Origin: Candidatus Saccharimonadales bacterium
GTDB taxonomy: Bacteria > Patescibacteriota > Saccharimonadia > Saccharimonadales > Saccharimonadaceae
Direction: 5' to 3'
DNA length: 27,479 nt
Assembly (NCBI GenBank): GCA_030146045.1
Contig: JASLDG010000015.1
Coordinates: 1 to 27,479, forward strand
Part shown: positions 14,030 to 20,918 of the stretch, in pieces
Position numbering within the stretch: the stretch's first letter is position 1
How the letters are laid out: the number at the start of each line of letters is the position of its first letter
Notes under the pieces: model-generated
The model's database searches: none
Told to the model about the DNA's origin: nothing
What the model saw: the letters and a program-made list of their open reading frames with translations, nothing else
Position numbers and translations under genes: made by a program

Positions 14030-15404
14030 TCGGCCAGCCATAACTGACAGGGGCGAAAAAGACAAAGAGTCCTACCACTCCAGCAAGAATACCGTAGTAC
14101 CCTATCTGTGATCGTCGAGTATGAAATGTCCTCAATGAATTTTTTGGCGTCATCCAACCACCAAGGCGCCCGAGTGTAAGAGAAGCAATCATAATTGCAA
14201 AGAGCAATGCAAACAAGTAATGGTATACGTACATGCCGCGCTGGATAAATATAAAAGGCACGTAGTTGACATAATATCCCATCAGCAAAAAGAGAAGAAT
14301 CCGACGATCACGCAGAGTAAACGGTGAGCGGCGCAGTGCAATTAGCACGAGTGTCGTGAGGAGAAGTGCTGTGGTTCCCCACCATACCAATGGATTTCCC
14401 AATAAATAAATCCGTACCTGATGCACGCCGTCACTCGCTGGGGCATGCCAATAGGCAATCGGATGTGCTTGTACCGGCCACGTATACCACGCCGACATCG
14501 ATGCATCGCGAACACCACGCAGCGAATCTTGCGCCGTATACATCCGTATATTGAGCTCAAGAAACTTCTGTATAAACGACATCTGTGCATGTGGATCATA
14601 ATGAATGCTCTCTTTGAGCGTTGACTGAAATTGCGATGTCATATACGCATCGTCGCCACCACCTCCCCGGGTAAGCAGCGCAAAATGAAGCGCGAAGCAC
14701 CCACCATAAATAGCGAGTATTACCGACCCAACCACAAACATCTCCGTCCCTACGCGGCGCCATTGTCGGAGAAATATCTCTCGATTGTCAAACAGCCACA
14801 ACAAAGTAATCAGTCCGACGGTCGCAAGACCCGTCCACTTCGTGCTGATAGCAATGCCGCTTGCTACTGCAGTTAGCGCAAGCCATACCCAATGTCTTCT
14901 GCCGACTGTTCGCCGCGCGCCCAGGTAGCAGAAAAGCGCCGTCAGTCCGCTCAAGAGCAGTATGCTATCCATCAACATAAATCGCGATTCAACTAGAAGC
15001 GCATTGTCACAAAGTACAAGGAGCGCCCCAAACGTCGCAACTTTGCGCCCAACGCCAAGGCGTAGCAAAATACCATACACAACCACCACCAAAAGCGCGC
15101 CGGCGAGTGCTGGCACGAATCGCACAATCGTCGCTTCAAAGTTCGGCGCATTCAGTACTTCATTGCTTACACCGAATAGCCACGCCACTCCTGCAAAAAG
15201 CAGCTTTACAAATGGCGGATGGATATCAAAAAAGAACTGACCAACCAGGTAATCACCAGCAAACTTGCGAAAATAGTACTCATCAAATACCACCCCGTAC
15301 TGCGCACGCACCTGCCACACTCGCGTCGCAATAGCAGCAAACAGCAACATCCAAAATTCTGGATGCACCCCACCAATATGTTTCCGTAGCCACGCACGTA
15401 TCAC
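13977..15404 (-). CDS. protein O-mannosyltransferase, PMT (GT39) family
   Basis: Polytopic membrane enzyme that transfers mannose from a polyprenyl-phosphate donor to Ser/Thr of exported proteins. The 475-aa product has the PMT hallmarks: an acidic pair in the first external loop (YGVVFDEYYF, D41-E42), then FDIHPPFVKLLFAG, a second loop with ESRFMLMD, and about ten hydrophobic segments. The C terminus ends in VSYGWPIS...WLPEWRP. It starts with GTG; a TATAAT box ends 7 bases before it, so the mRNA is probably leaderless. Thr-rich exported proteins, such as the lipoprotein at 9754-10287, are reasonable substrates. The enzyme type is common in Actinobacteria. Confidence 0.87.
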   Translation of the reverse strand: MIRAWLRKHIGGVHPEFWMLLFAAIATRVWQVRAQYGVVFDEYYFRKFAGDYLVGQFFFDIHPPFVKLLFAGVAWLFGVSNEVLNAPNFEATIVRFVPALAGALLVVVVYGILLRLGVGRKVATFGALLVLCDNALLVESRFMLMDSILLLSGLTALFCYLGARRTVGRRHWVWLALTAVASGIAISTKWTGLATVGLITLLWLFDNREIFLRQWRRVGTEMFVVGSVILAIYGGCFALHFALLTRGGGGDDAYMTSQFQSTLKESIHYDPHAQMSFIQKFLELNIRMYTAQDSLRGVRDASMSAWYTWPVQAHPIAYWHAPASDGVHQVRIYLLGNPLVWWGTTALLLTTLVLIALRRSPFTLRDRRILLFLLMGYYVNYVPFIFIQRGMYVYHYLFALLFAIMIASLTLGRLGGWMTPKNSLRTFHTRRSQIGYYGILAGVVGLFVFFAPVSYGWPISQPAVEARQWLPEWRP

Positions 15405-15411
15405 TCGCCTG

Positions 15412-15417
15412 ATTATA
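15412..15417 (-). promoter_or_regulatory. extended -10 box of the PMT gene (leaderless)
   Basis: Minus strand TGCTATAAT with the hexamer 7 bases before the GTG start; it lies just after the rpsO terminator, so the PMT gene is transcribed separately. Confidence 0.6.
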
Positions 15418-15425
15418 GCATTTCC

Positions 15426-15467
15426 ATATAAAACACCCCCACGTGTGTATGTGGGGGTGTTTTATAT
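15426..15467 (-). terminator. rpsO terminator
   Basis: A perfect 17-bp stem (15426-15442 with 15451-15467), with a GC core (CACCCCCAC) and A/T flanks, loop of 8 bases. On the minus strand it follows the rpsO stop by 10 bases and ends in a T run. Confidence 0.9.
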
Positions 15468-15477
15468 GGGCGACCGC

Positions 15478-15744
15478 TTATTTGCGGAGGCCGAGTTTGG
15501 CGACAACGGCTTTGTAGGCCTCAAAGTCTTTTTGCTCGAGATATTTCAAAAGGCGCTTTCGCTTCCCTACCATCTGGATGAGCCCACGGCGAGCCATGTG
15601 ATCATGCTTGTTGGCTTTGAGATGCTCCGTCACCTCTTTGATACGAGCCGTCAAAACCGACACCTGAGCCTGTGGGCTCCCAACGTCTTTTTTGTTGACC
15701 TGAGTCAAAGCAATTGCCTGTGACTTATTCTCTTTAGTAATCAT
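15478..15744 (-). CDS. rpsO: 30S ribosomal protein S15
   Basis: Binds 16S rRNA in the central domain and nucleates platform assembly. The 88-aa product is full length with the S15 signature: GSPQAQVSVLTARI (22-35), LKANKHDHMARRGL (42-55) and the R-K-R-LL-YL stretch. It has its own promoter (TACAAT 8 bases upstream of the ATG) and terminator, so it is a single-gene unit. In many bacteria it lies next to pnp; here they are separated. Confidence 0.98.
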   Translation of the reverse strand: MITKENKSQAIALTQVNKKDVGSPQAQVSVLTARIKEVTEHLKANKHDHMARRGLIQMVGKRKRLLKYLEQKDFEAYKAVVAKLGLRK

Positions 15745-15752
15745 AGTTAGTA

Positions 15753-15758
15753 ATTGTA
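15753..15758 (-). promoter_or_regulatory. -10 box of rpsO
   Basis: TACAAT on the minus strand, 8 bases before the ATG; no Shine-Dalgarno, so the transcript is leaderless or has a leader of one or two bases. Confidence 0.55.
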
Positions 15759-15799
15759 TCAGAAGTCGCGTATTTACGCAACTAAATAACAGTTGTCAT

Positions 15800-15849
15800 C
15801 CCGGAGGATGCCACAAAACACACTGAAGTGTCCGTGGCATCCTCGCGGG
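15800..15849 (-). terminator. long GC-rich hairpin after the 137-aa gene
   Basis: Arms 15800-15814 and 15834-15849 pair over 15 bp with one bulge; the inner 11 bp are perfect. The loop itself contains a second small stem (ACACT...AGTGT). It starts 6 bases after the gene's stop on the minus strand. No clear U run follows, so a role in RNA stability or as a partly Rho-independent stop is possible. Confidence 0.55.
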
Positions 15850-15855
15850 TTGCTC

Positions 15856-16269
15856 TTACTTGTTCAGCCGTGAAATCACTCTGAGTACCTCCTCGATGAA
15901 CGTGCAGTCATACTCTGACAGCCCAAATTCGAGAATCTGCGCTTGTCCAAGGGTTGTGAGCTGTACCGCTCTCGTGATTCCTCGCCCTTCAAGAACGTTC
16001 ACCAGATGCTCGAAGGTCGAATCGACATTGCAATATTCGACACCGTCAAGCTTCAGCAGGTTCTTGATTGCGAGGTGCTCGACCTTCATCCGGTCAGCAT
16101 GCTGACCGGCCTCGATCTTGCGTAGTCTTTTGACCTGTTCGTCGATGCATTCCTTGATGGCCTGCATCGCTTCAGCGTCGGACGCGACTCGTTCAAGCGC
16201 TCGTGGCGTCACACTGGTCTTGCCGAGTGCCGCCACGAACTCTCCGAGAGCCTTGATTTCTCCGGGCAT
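15856..16269 (-). CDS. GC-rich small protein, possible alpha-CTD-like helical domain
   Basis: Not firmly recognised. The 137-aa product is helical and charged. The last 50 residues (DSTFEHLVNVLEGRGITRAVQL..., then EVLRVISRL) resemble in rhythm the helix-hairpin-helix C-terminal domain of RNA polymerase alpha (a Gly-Ile-x-x-x-x-x-L turn followed by helices), but this is weak. I prefer the ATG at 16269 (MPGEIKALG) because AGAAAGG lies 8 bases upstream; an in-frame ATG at 16302 would add 11 residues and sits 5 bases after a TATAAT box, so it cannot be excluded. Third codon positions are rich in C and G, unlike the neighbouring genes and like the gene at 10469-10822. It has its own promoter and a strong 3' hairpin. 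Confidence 0.6.
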   Translation of the reverse strand: MPGEIKALGEFVAALGKTSVTPRALERVASDAEAMQAIKECIDEQVKRLRKIEAGQHADRMKVEHLAIKNLLKLDGVEYCNVDSTFEHLVNVLEGRGITRAVQLTTLGQAQILEFGLSEYDCTFIEEVLRVISRLNK

Positions 16270-16307
16270 ATGGCCCGCCTTTCTGTCGATGTATAAGAGC
16301 ATGTTCT

Positions 16308-16313
16308 ATTATA
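16308..16313 (-). promoter_or_regulatory. extended -10 promoter of the 137-aa gene
   Basis: Minus strand TGCTATAAT. With the start at 16269 the leader is about 32 bases and includes the ribosome binding site; with 16302 the mRNA would be leaderless. Confidence 0.6.
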
Positions 16314-16337
16314 GCATAATATTGATATAAAAGCAAT

Positions 16338-17039
16338 CTACCAACAAATCGCCAGCGTATACTCGCGACGTTCATGAGGCGCGAGTCGCATAGGCTCATC
16401 CTCCGCAAAAGCATTACCCGCTACTGTCGGCTCTAGGCACACATACTCGCCCAGTTGGTCCGTCCAGATCGCCCACACTGGCAAGCTCGTCGACTCCAAG
16501 ACAATAGTACGCTCACCAAGCTGCGCTACCAACCTATCGACCCCTGAAATAAATTCCGTCCCAGCAAGTTTCTCGGTACTATATTCTTTACCGTTAACCG
16601 TCACCTTTTTCACTCCTGACGGGAGCGTAAAGTAGGGATGAAACGCAGGAGCGATAGCAAGCGCTGTTCCACCATCGTTTTGAAGCAGTAATCGCATCGT
16701 CAATGACGTATCGCTCAGCGTATATGAAAGCCTTGAGGCGAGCCCTTCATACCCCGGCGAGCCGCCTTGCAGCTCAAATGTTGCAGTCGTCTCTTCTCGT
16801 CTAACTATTTCCCATGTCGCAAGGCGTCCAAATCCATGCTGAGGTAACCCGCTCTGCCCACCTGGTCCAAAATTTGGCAAGCACACATGCGAGCCGCCGC
16901 GATCTTTCTGTGCTCCGTCTGGCGTCTTTAGGTGCGTCTTAGCAAAGATAACTGCCTGTTCACCGTCCCACAGTTCCACGAGCCATGCCCCGCGGGGGTC
17001 TACCGATGCGATACGTGTATCATACTGCAGTTCAATCAT
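16338..17039 (-). CDS. aldose 1-epimerase-like protein (galactose mutarotase fold)
   Basis: Expected to interconvert alpha and beta anomers of a hexose or hexose-6-phosphate in the cytoplasm. The 233-aa product has the family's residues: GLPQHGFGR (first His), AIAPAFHPYF (catalytic His) and CLEPTVAGNAF (catalytic Glu), in the correct order, plus the substrate-side Arg before GFGR-like turns. It is shorter than GalM (about 340 aa) and closer in size and motifs to YeaD-type hexose-6-phosphate epimerases. It follows truB by 20 bases. Its ATG lies 6 bases after a weak -10 (TACGAT, 17046-17051), so it may also be expressed independently. Confidence 0.83.
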   Translation of the reverse strand: MIELQYDTRIASVDPRGAWLVELWDGEQAVIFAKTHLKTPDGAQKDRGGSHVCLPNFGPGGQSGLPQHGFGRLATWEIVRREETTATFELQGGSPGYEGLASRLSYTLSDTSLTMRLLLQNDGGTALAIAPAFHPYFTLPSGVKKVTVNGKEYSTEKLAGTEFISGVDRLVAQLGERTIVLESTSLPVWAIWTDQLGEYVCLEPTVAGNAFAEDEPMRLAPHERREYTLAICW

Positions 17040-17059
17040 GCTTCTATCGTACCAAATAT

Positions 17060-17719
17060 CTAGCTCTCGATACCAAAATCAGCCAGCGTGTGCGCATCGT
17101 CTACCTTCCAGTCAGCAATCGAAAGCCGGCGCAATTCTGTACAATACGCGCCAGTGTTAAGTGCTATACCAATATCTGCCGCCAAGCTACGAATATAGGT
17201 ACCGCTACTGACATGGGTGCGAATTTTCAGCTCGGGATACGCATATTCAACAAGTTCAAGACTATGTACTGTTACTGTTCGCAAAGGAATCTCCACCTCT
17301 TTACCATCACGCGCCAACTTATATGCCCGTACGCCATCAATCTTAAGTGCGCTAAAGATTGGTGGACGCTGCTGAATAGCACCCACAAACTGATCGAGGA
17401 CGTTCTCGACCTCATCACGAGATGGCACTACCTCAGATGTATTGGCAATGTCGCCCTCTGGATCACCCGTCGTACTGGTTTGCCCGAGTCGAATCGTCGC
17501 TTCATAGACCTTGTCGTGCTTCATATACGTACCGGCGTTTTTGCACTCTTTACCTATACATAAGATCAAAAGCCCGGTTGCAAATGGGTCTAATGTACCA
17601 CAATGACCCACCTTCACTTTTTTGCCCGCCTGCTCACTCAGCACTCGTCGTACGCGTGCCACCACACCAAAACTCGTCATCTCGGCTGGCTTATCAATAA
17701 GAATAATTCCATCAGTCAT
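17060..17719 (-). CDS. truB: tRNA pseudouridine-55 synthase
   Basis: Makes pseudouridine 55 in the T loop of tRNAs. Motifs: GIILIDKPAEMTSF near the start, GHCGTLDPFATGLL with the catalytic Asp (D44), YEATIRLG, and the RTVTVHSLEL and SSGTYIRSLAADIG blocks. The start is taken at 17719 (MTDGIILIDKP), where TruB proteins begin; an in-frame ATG at 17743 would overlap the divergent gene and the promoter. The 219-aa length lacks most of the C-terminal PUA-like domain of Escherichia coli TruB (314 aa), which is common in reduced genomes. The aldose epimerase-like gene follows. Confidence 0.95.
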   Translation of the reverse strand: MTDGIILIDKPAEMTSFGVVARVRRVLSEQAGKKVKVGHCGTLDPFATGLLILCIGKECKNAGTYMKHDKVYEATIRLGQTSTTGDPEGDIANTSEVVPSRDEVENVLDQFVGAIQQRPPIFSALKIDGVRAYKLARDGKEVEIPLRTVTVHSLELVEYAYPELKIRTHVSSGTYIRSLAADIGIALNTGAYCTELRRLSIADWKVDDAHTLADFGIES

Positions 17720-17727
17720 TGCTATCC

Positions 17728-17735
17728 AGTATACT
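17728..17735. promoter_or_regulatory. palindromic AGTATACT shared as -10 box by divergent genes
   Basis: The 8-base palindrome AGTATACT contains TATACT on both strands (17730-17735 on +, 17728-17733 on -). It ends 6 bases before the ATG of the PIG-L gene (17742, +) and 8 bases before that of truB (17719, -). The whole distance between the two start codons is 22 bases, and neither gene has a Shine-Dalgarno. Confidence 0.65.
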
Positions 17736-17741
17736 AAATAC

Positions 17742-18419
17742 ATGAAAAAACTCCTCTTTGGTATTTTTGCTCACCCGGATGATGAAGCGTTTGGCCCCTG
17801 CGGCACGCTCATCAAAGAGGTGCAATCGGGCGCCGAGCTCCATATCATCACTCTTACTCGTGGAGAAGCCGGACAAAATCCTGATCATGTGCCAGACCTC
17901 GGTGCGACACGTGAAGACGAGTGGCGACGGGCAGGCGAGGTAATCGGTACCTCATCGCTCACAAATCTCTCCTTTAATGACGGACAGCTCAATAACACTA
18001 CAATGCAGCACATACAGCAACGTCTTCTCGACATCATCACGCCCTTCCTCCAGCAAAATGTCGCCGTTGAATTTCTTACATTCGAAGCAGGTGGTATGAC
18101 CGGTCATATTGACCATATCGTGGCATCACGTGCGGCAAGTTTCGCCTATTACAAGCTGAAACAACAAGCAGCACCAGTCCATCGGATTCGCTACTACTGC
18201 CTATCGCGACACGAGCAGCCATCAGTTAATGTTGATTGGATTTTTATGAACCAGGGGTATGACGATGGCCAGATTAACGAAACGGTTGATGCTCGCGAAT
18301 ATCGAGAGCACATTATTGATGCCATGCAGCAGCATGTTTCTCAACGCGAAGACTATCAGCACAGACTCGAGAGCACTGGGGACAACCTGGGGCTTGATCA
18401 TTTTATCGTTCAGGTATAG
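17742..18419 (+). CDS. PIG-L/LmbE family deacetylase
   Basis: Zinc-dependent de-N-acetylase of the family that includes MshB/Mca and GlcNAc-PI deacetylase; the real substrate is unknown. The 225-aa product starts MKKLLFGIFAHPDDE: H11, D13, D14 and E15 give zinc ligands and the catalytic Asp, and GMTGHIDHI (119-126, H122/H125) gives the second metal and catalytic region. I place the start at 17742, since this gives the usual short strand before HPDDE and a TATACT box 6 bases upstream; the frame is open further upstream but inside the truB gene. It is divergent from truB and convergent with the 609-aa gene, sharing a terminator. Confidence 0.9.
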   Translation: MKKLLFGIFAHPDDEAFGPCGTLIKEVQSGAELHIITLTRGEAGQNPDHVPDLGATREDEWRRAGEVIGTSSLTNLSFNDGQLNNTTMQHIQQRLLDIITPFLQQNVAVEFLTFEAGGMTGHIDHIVASRAASFAYYKLKQQAAPVHRIRYYCLSRHEQPSVNVDWIFMNQGYDDGQINETVDAREYREHIIDAMQQHVSQREDYQHRLESTGDNLGLDHFIVQV

Positions 18420-18451
18420 CAAATACCGCCCTTTTAGGGGGCGGTATTTGC
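18419..18451. terminator. bidirectional terminator between PIG-L and the 609-aa gene
   Basis: Perfect 13-bp stem GCAAATACCGCCC (18419-18431) with its complement (18439-18451), 7-base loop, A and T runs on the two sides. It begins within the stop of the plus gene and ends at the stop of the minus gene. Confidence 0.88.
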
Positions 18452-20281
18452 TTATTGTCCAGGAATCTTGAACTGCCCAGGCGGAGGTGGTGCAGCGGCA
18501 GCGATATCTGCTGGTGTTGGGTCAGGAAATACATCACCAAGTTTATCTACTGGAGGTGCTGGGTCAGCGGCAGGTGCCCCAGGAAGTGGCGGCTGATCAA
18601 ATAACGGTGGGATATCAGGTGACGGGAGTGGCGGCAGCGTACTGTAATCAGGCAGCGGTGGCATATCGGCTACAGGTAGTTGCTGATCTGCTGGCGGCAG
18701 CGGTGGCATGGTCGAAGTTGGGGTATCGACGAGCGGCGCTGGCTGCTCTGGCGCCGGAGTAGTAGGTGCAGCATCAGGCAATGGTGGAAGCGGTGCACTA
18801 AACGGATCAATCGTAGATGGCTCTGCTGAAGCACCTGGCATTGCATTTACCGGCGTATCGAACGTTGATGCAGCATCGCTCGCAATATAGCCACCACCCG
18901 CATGATCTGAAACGATCGAAGGAGCTGGCGCCTGTACAGGCTCACCTATCGGTTCAAACCCTGGCATTGCGCTATCCGACGCAGGAACGGTTGACTGTTC
19001 GGCGGCAAGCGCCGCAGAAAGTTCCTGCTCAAGTGCCCCTGGCGGGTTTGGTTCCGAAACGGCCATCGCGTTCGAAAAAGCTTGCTCAATACTATCGTGC
19101 GTTCCCGCGCGATCCATTGCCGCATCAACGCTCGCTGCCTCTGCAAGGGCCGACTCTTCCTGTGCCTGCGACATAATTGGCTCAGGCATAATGCTCGCAA
19201 TATCACTCAACGGCTCAATCGTTTTAAGCGGCTTACGCTGATCTGCTGAAGTATCTGCTACTGGGGCTTCTGTCGTATTTACTAATTCGGTAACTGGTGG
19301 CTGCTCTGGCGCCGGCGCGTCAAGGACTGACTCGGCTGGCTGTTCAGGTACCGCGACAGGACCGCTGTCAGCGGGTTTATCAGACTGAGCAGGCTTATCT
19401 TTCTTGCGCTTATCGCGTCGTGATGACCCACTGCGCTCTTTTGAAAGATCGATCATAGCTTCGTCTTTATTTGCTTTGGGGGCTGGCTCCGAAACAGTGG
19501 CCGCTGGTGCTGGTTTAATTGCGTGCTGCTCTTGAAGCTTCGTAGCAATCAGCTGCTGGTCAGCGCCCGCTGCCATCAACTGAGCCGCCATTGTCATAAC
19601 GCGAGAGCTCGTACGATCATTACTAAACCGATCAGTTGCTGATACAATACCAGTCAAAAATGCCGTCGCAATCTGCTGATCAAGAACTGGCGTCTCCTCC
19701 TTAAGTGCTTCGGAAAGACCTACAAGTACCTCGCAGTAACTGCTTGCCATTGCATCGCGCCAATCGACACTACCAAGCGCACTATTCATGTCACCAATTG
19801 AAATGGTCGTTACAAGTGCGTCGTGCAATATCCGTCCATGCGCACCAAGTGCCTTATCAAGGTGGTCTTGGTCGCGAACCCCAAGTGCAATTACCATTTC
19901 AACATTGTAGTCACCTTGACTGAAAGCAAGATCTTTATCACTCAGTGTTGTTCGATACGGTGTAATGAAAATCTTAACGACATCGCCATCAACCTTATAT
20001 CGCAGATGATCGGCTTTCTCTTTATCCAGCGCAATAATAAAGTCGCGCAGGCTATCGACGGTACTCTCAAATGTCCGTGATGGATCAAGAAAGGTAATCG
20101 CAGGTGGCACCGAGCCACTAAAAATCGCTGTCGCACGCTTATCGAGCTTGTTCAAGAGCATCGTGAGACCTAGTGCCGCCGACAGCTCATCGACATTTGG
20201 ACTATCGCTCACCGTCACAAGGATATTGCTATTCGCCCTGATACCCTCAACGATCTGTTGTTTTGCGCTTCCGTCGTTCAT
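18452..20281 (-). CDS. degenerate DHH-type protein with long proline-rich tail
   Basis: The first 250 of 609 residues follow the DHH/NrnA phosphoesterase fold: SPNVDELSAALGLTMLL (27-43) in place of the HxxPDGDAxGSALA motif, ISIGDMNSALG (160-170) where DHH is expected, and TAFLTGIVSATDRFSND (207-222) for the GI..DTGxF motif. Most metal ligands are missing (no His in the first motif, no DHH), so a nanoRNase activity is unlikely; a binding or scaffold role is inferred. Residues about 255-609 are low complexity: a Lys/Arg-rich stretch (SSRRDKRKKDK), then Pro/Ala/Glu-rich sequence ending in many PPLP repeats and PPPPGQFKIPGQ. No membrane segment or signal is seen. AGGA precedes the ATG. Confidence 0.75.
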   Translation of the reverse strand: MNDGSAKQQIVEGIRANSNILVTVSDSPNVDELSAALGLTMLLNKLDKRATAIFSGSVPPAITFLDPSRTFESTVDSLRDFIIALDKEKADHLRYKVDGDVVKIFITPYRTTLSDKDLAFSQGDYNVEMVIALGVRDQDHLDKALGAHGRILHDALVTTISIGDMNSALGSVDWRDAMASSYCEVLVGLSEALKEETPVLDQQIATAFLTGIVSATDRFSNDRTSSRVMTMAAQLMAAGADQQLIATKLQEQHAIKPAPAATVSEPAPKANKDEAMIDLSKERSGSSRRDKRKKDKPAQSDKPADSGPVAVPEQPAESVLDAPAPEQPPVTELVNTTEAPVADTSADQRKPLKTIEPLSDIASIMPEPIMSQAQEESALAEAASVDAAMDRAGTHDSIEQAFSNAMAVSEPNPPGALEQELSAALAAEQSTVPASDSAMPGFEPIGEPVQAPAPSIVSDHAGGGYIASDAASTFDTPVNAMPGASAEPSTIDPFSAPLPPLPDAAPTTPAPEQPAPLVDTPTSTMPPLPPADQQLPVADMPPLPDYSTLPPLPSPDIPPLFDQPPLPGAPAADPAPPVDKLGDVFPDPTPADIAAAAPPPPGQFKIPGQ

Positions 20282-20321
20282 TTTTTCCTGCTTTTTTGTT
20301 TAATGTGTAGACTTTTCTATG

Positions 20322-20327
20322 ACTATA
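20322..20327 (-). promoter_or_regulatory. extended -10 promoter of the 609-aa gene
   Basis: Minus strand TGGTATAGT with the hexamer TATAGT; the leader of about 35 bases contains AGGA before the ATG. Confidence 0.5.
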
Positions 20328-20364
20328 CCATAAGCACTCTGGTAACGTCAACAAAATCAATCAC

Positions 20365-20393
20365 TTTACTTTTTCGACATTTTCCATTATAAT
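20365..20393 (+). promoter_or_regulatory. rpsT promoter
   Basis: TTTACT (20365-20370) and TATAAT (20388-20393) are 17 bases apart. The leader of about 40 bases contains AAGAGGTAAGG, a good ribosome binding site, so this gene is leadered. Confidence 0.65.
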
Positions 20394-20440
20394 CGCATCT
20401 GATTGTATCAGCAACGTAATAAGAGGTAAGGAACCGCTAC

Positions 20441-20839
20441 ATGCCAATCATCAAAAGTGCTATCAAGCGCATGAAACAAACTATCGTTCGCCGTGAACGC
20501 AACGTAGGTATCAAAAAAGATATCAAAACCGCTAACAAAGCTTTTGCTGCAAAGCCATCAGCAGAAACTGCGTCAAAAGCGCAGAGTGAACTCGATAAAG
20601 CTGTCAAAAAAGGTCTTATTAAGAAAAATACTGCCGCACGCCGTAAAGCGAATATCGCAAAAGCTGCAAAAGCTGCAGGTGTAAAACCTGCAGCTAAGAA
20701 AGCAGCTAAGCCAGCTGCAGCCAAGAAGACAGCTGCGAAACCTGCAGCAACAAAAGCACCAGCTAAAAAGACCGCTGCAAAGCCAGCAACAAAAGCCGCT
20801 GCAACAAAGAAACCTGCCGCTAAAAAAGCAGCGAAGTAA
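20441..20839 (+). CDS. rpsT: 30S ribosomal protein S20 with Lys/Ala/Pro-rich C-terminal tail
   Basis: Primary 16S rRNA binding protein of the small subunit body. Residues 1-80 match S20: MPIIKSAIKRMKQ, then KA...LDKAVKKGLIKKNTAARRKANI, the helical hairpin of the family. S20 normally ends near residue 87. Here about 50 more residues follow (81-132), made of irregular AAKPA/AKKTAAKPA repeats, resembling histone H1 or AlgP-like tails. The tail has no stop or frameshift signs, and its repeats vary at the DNA level, so it is coding. It probably binds nucleic acid non-specifically. Single-gene unit with a promoter and a shared terminator. Confidence 0.95.
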   Translation: MPIIKSAIKRMKQTIVRRERNVGIKKDIKTANKAFAAKPSAETASKAQSELDKAVKKGLIKKNTAARRKANIAKAAKAAGVKPAAKKAAKPAAAKKTAAKPAATKAPAKKTAAKPATKAAATKKPAAKKAAK

Positions 20840-20853
20840 ATCTATACTAAGAT

Positions 20854-20885
20854 TAAAATACCTCCCATGCATGGGAGGTATTTTA
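20854..20885. terminator. bidirectional terminator between rpsT and holA
   Basis: Perfect 15-bp stem TAAAATACCTCCCAT (20854-20868) with its complement (20871-20885); A/T runs on both sides make it usable in both directions. It lies between the convergent rpsT and holA stops. Confidence 0.9.
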
Positions 20886-20918
20886 GATTATCGCGAGAGT
20901 TTACCAGGCGAACTCATA

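Noticed and set aside
20641..20839. Repeats in the rpsT tail considered as a mobile or tandem DNA repeat
   Set aside because: The repeat is at the protein level (Ala/Lys/Pro) with varied codons and no constant unit length; it is part of the coding sequence.
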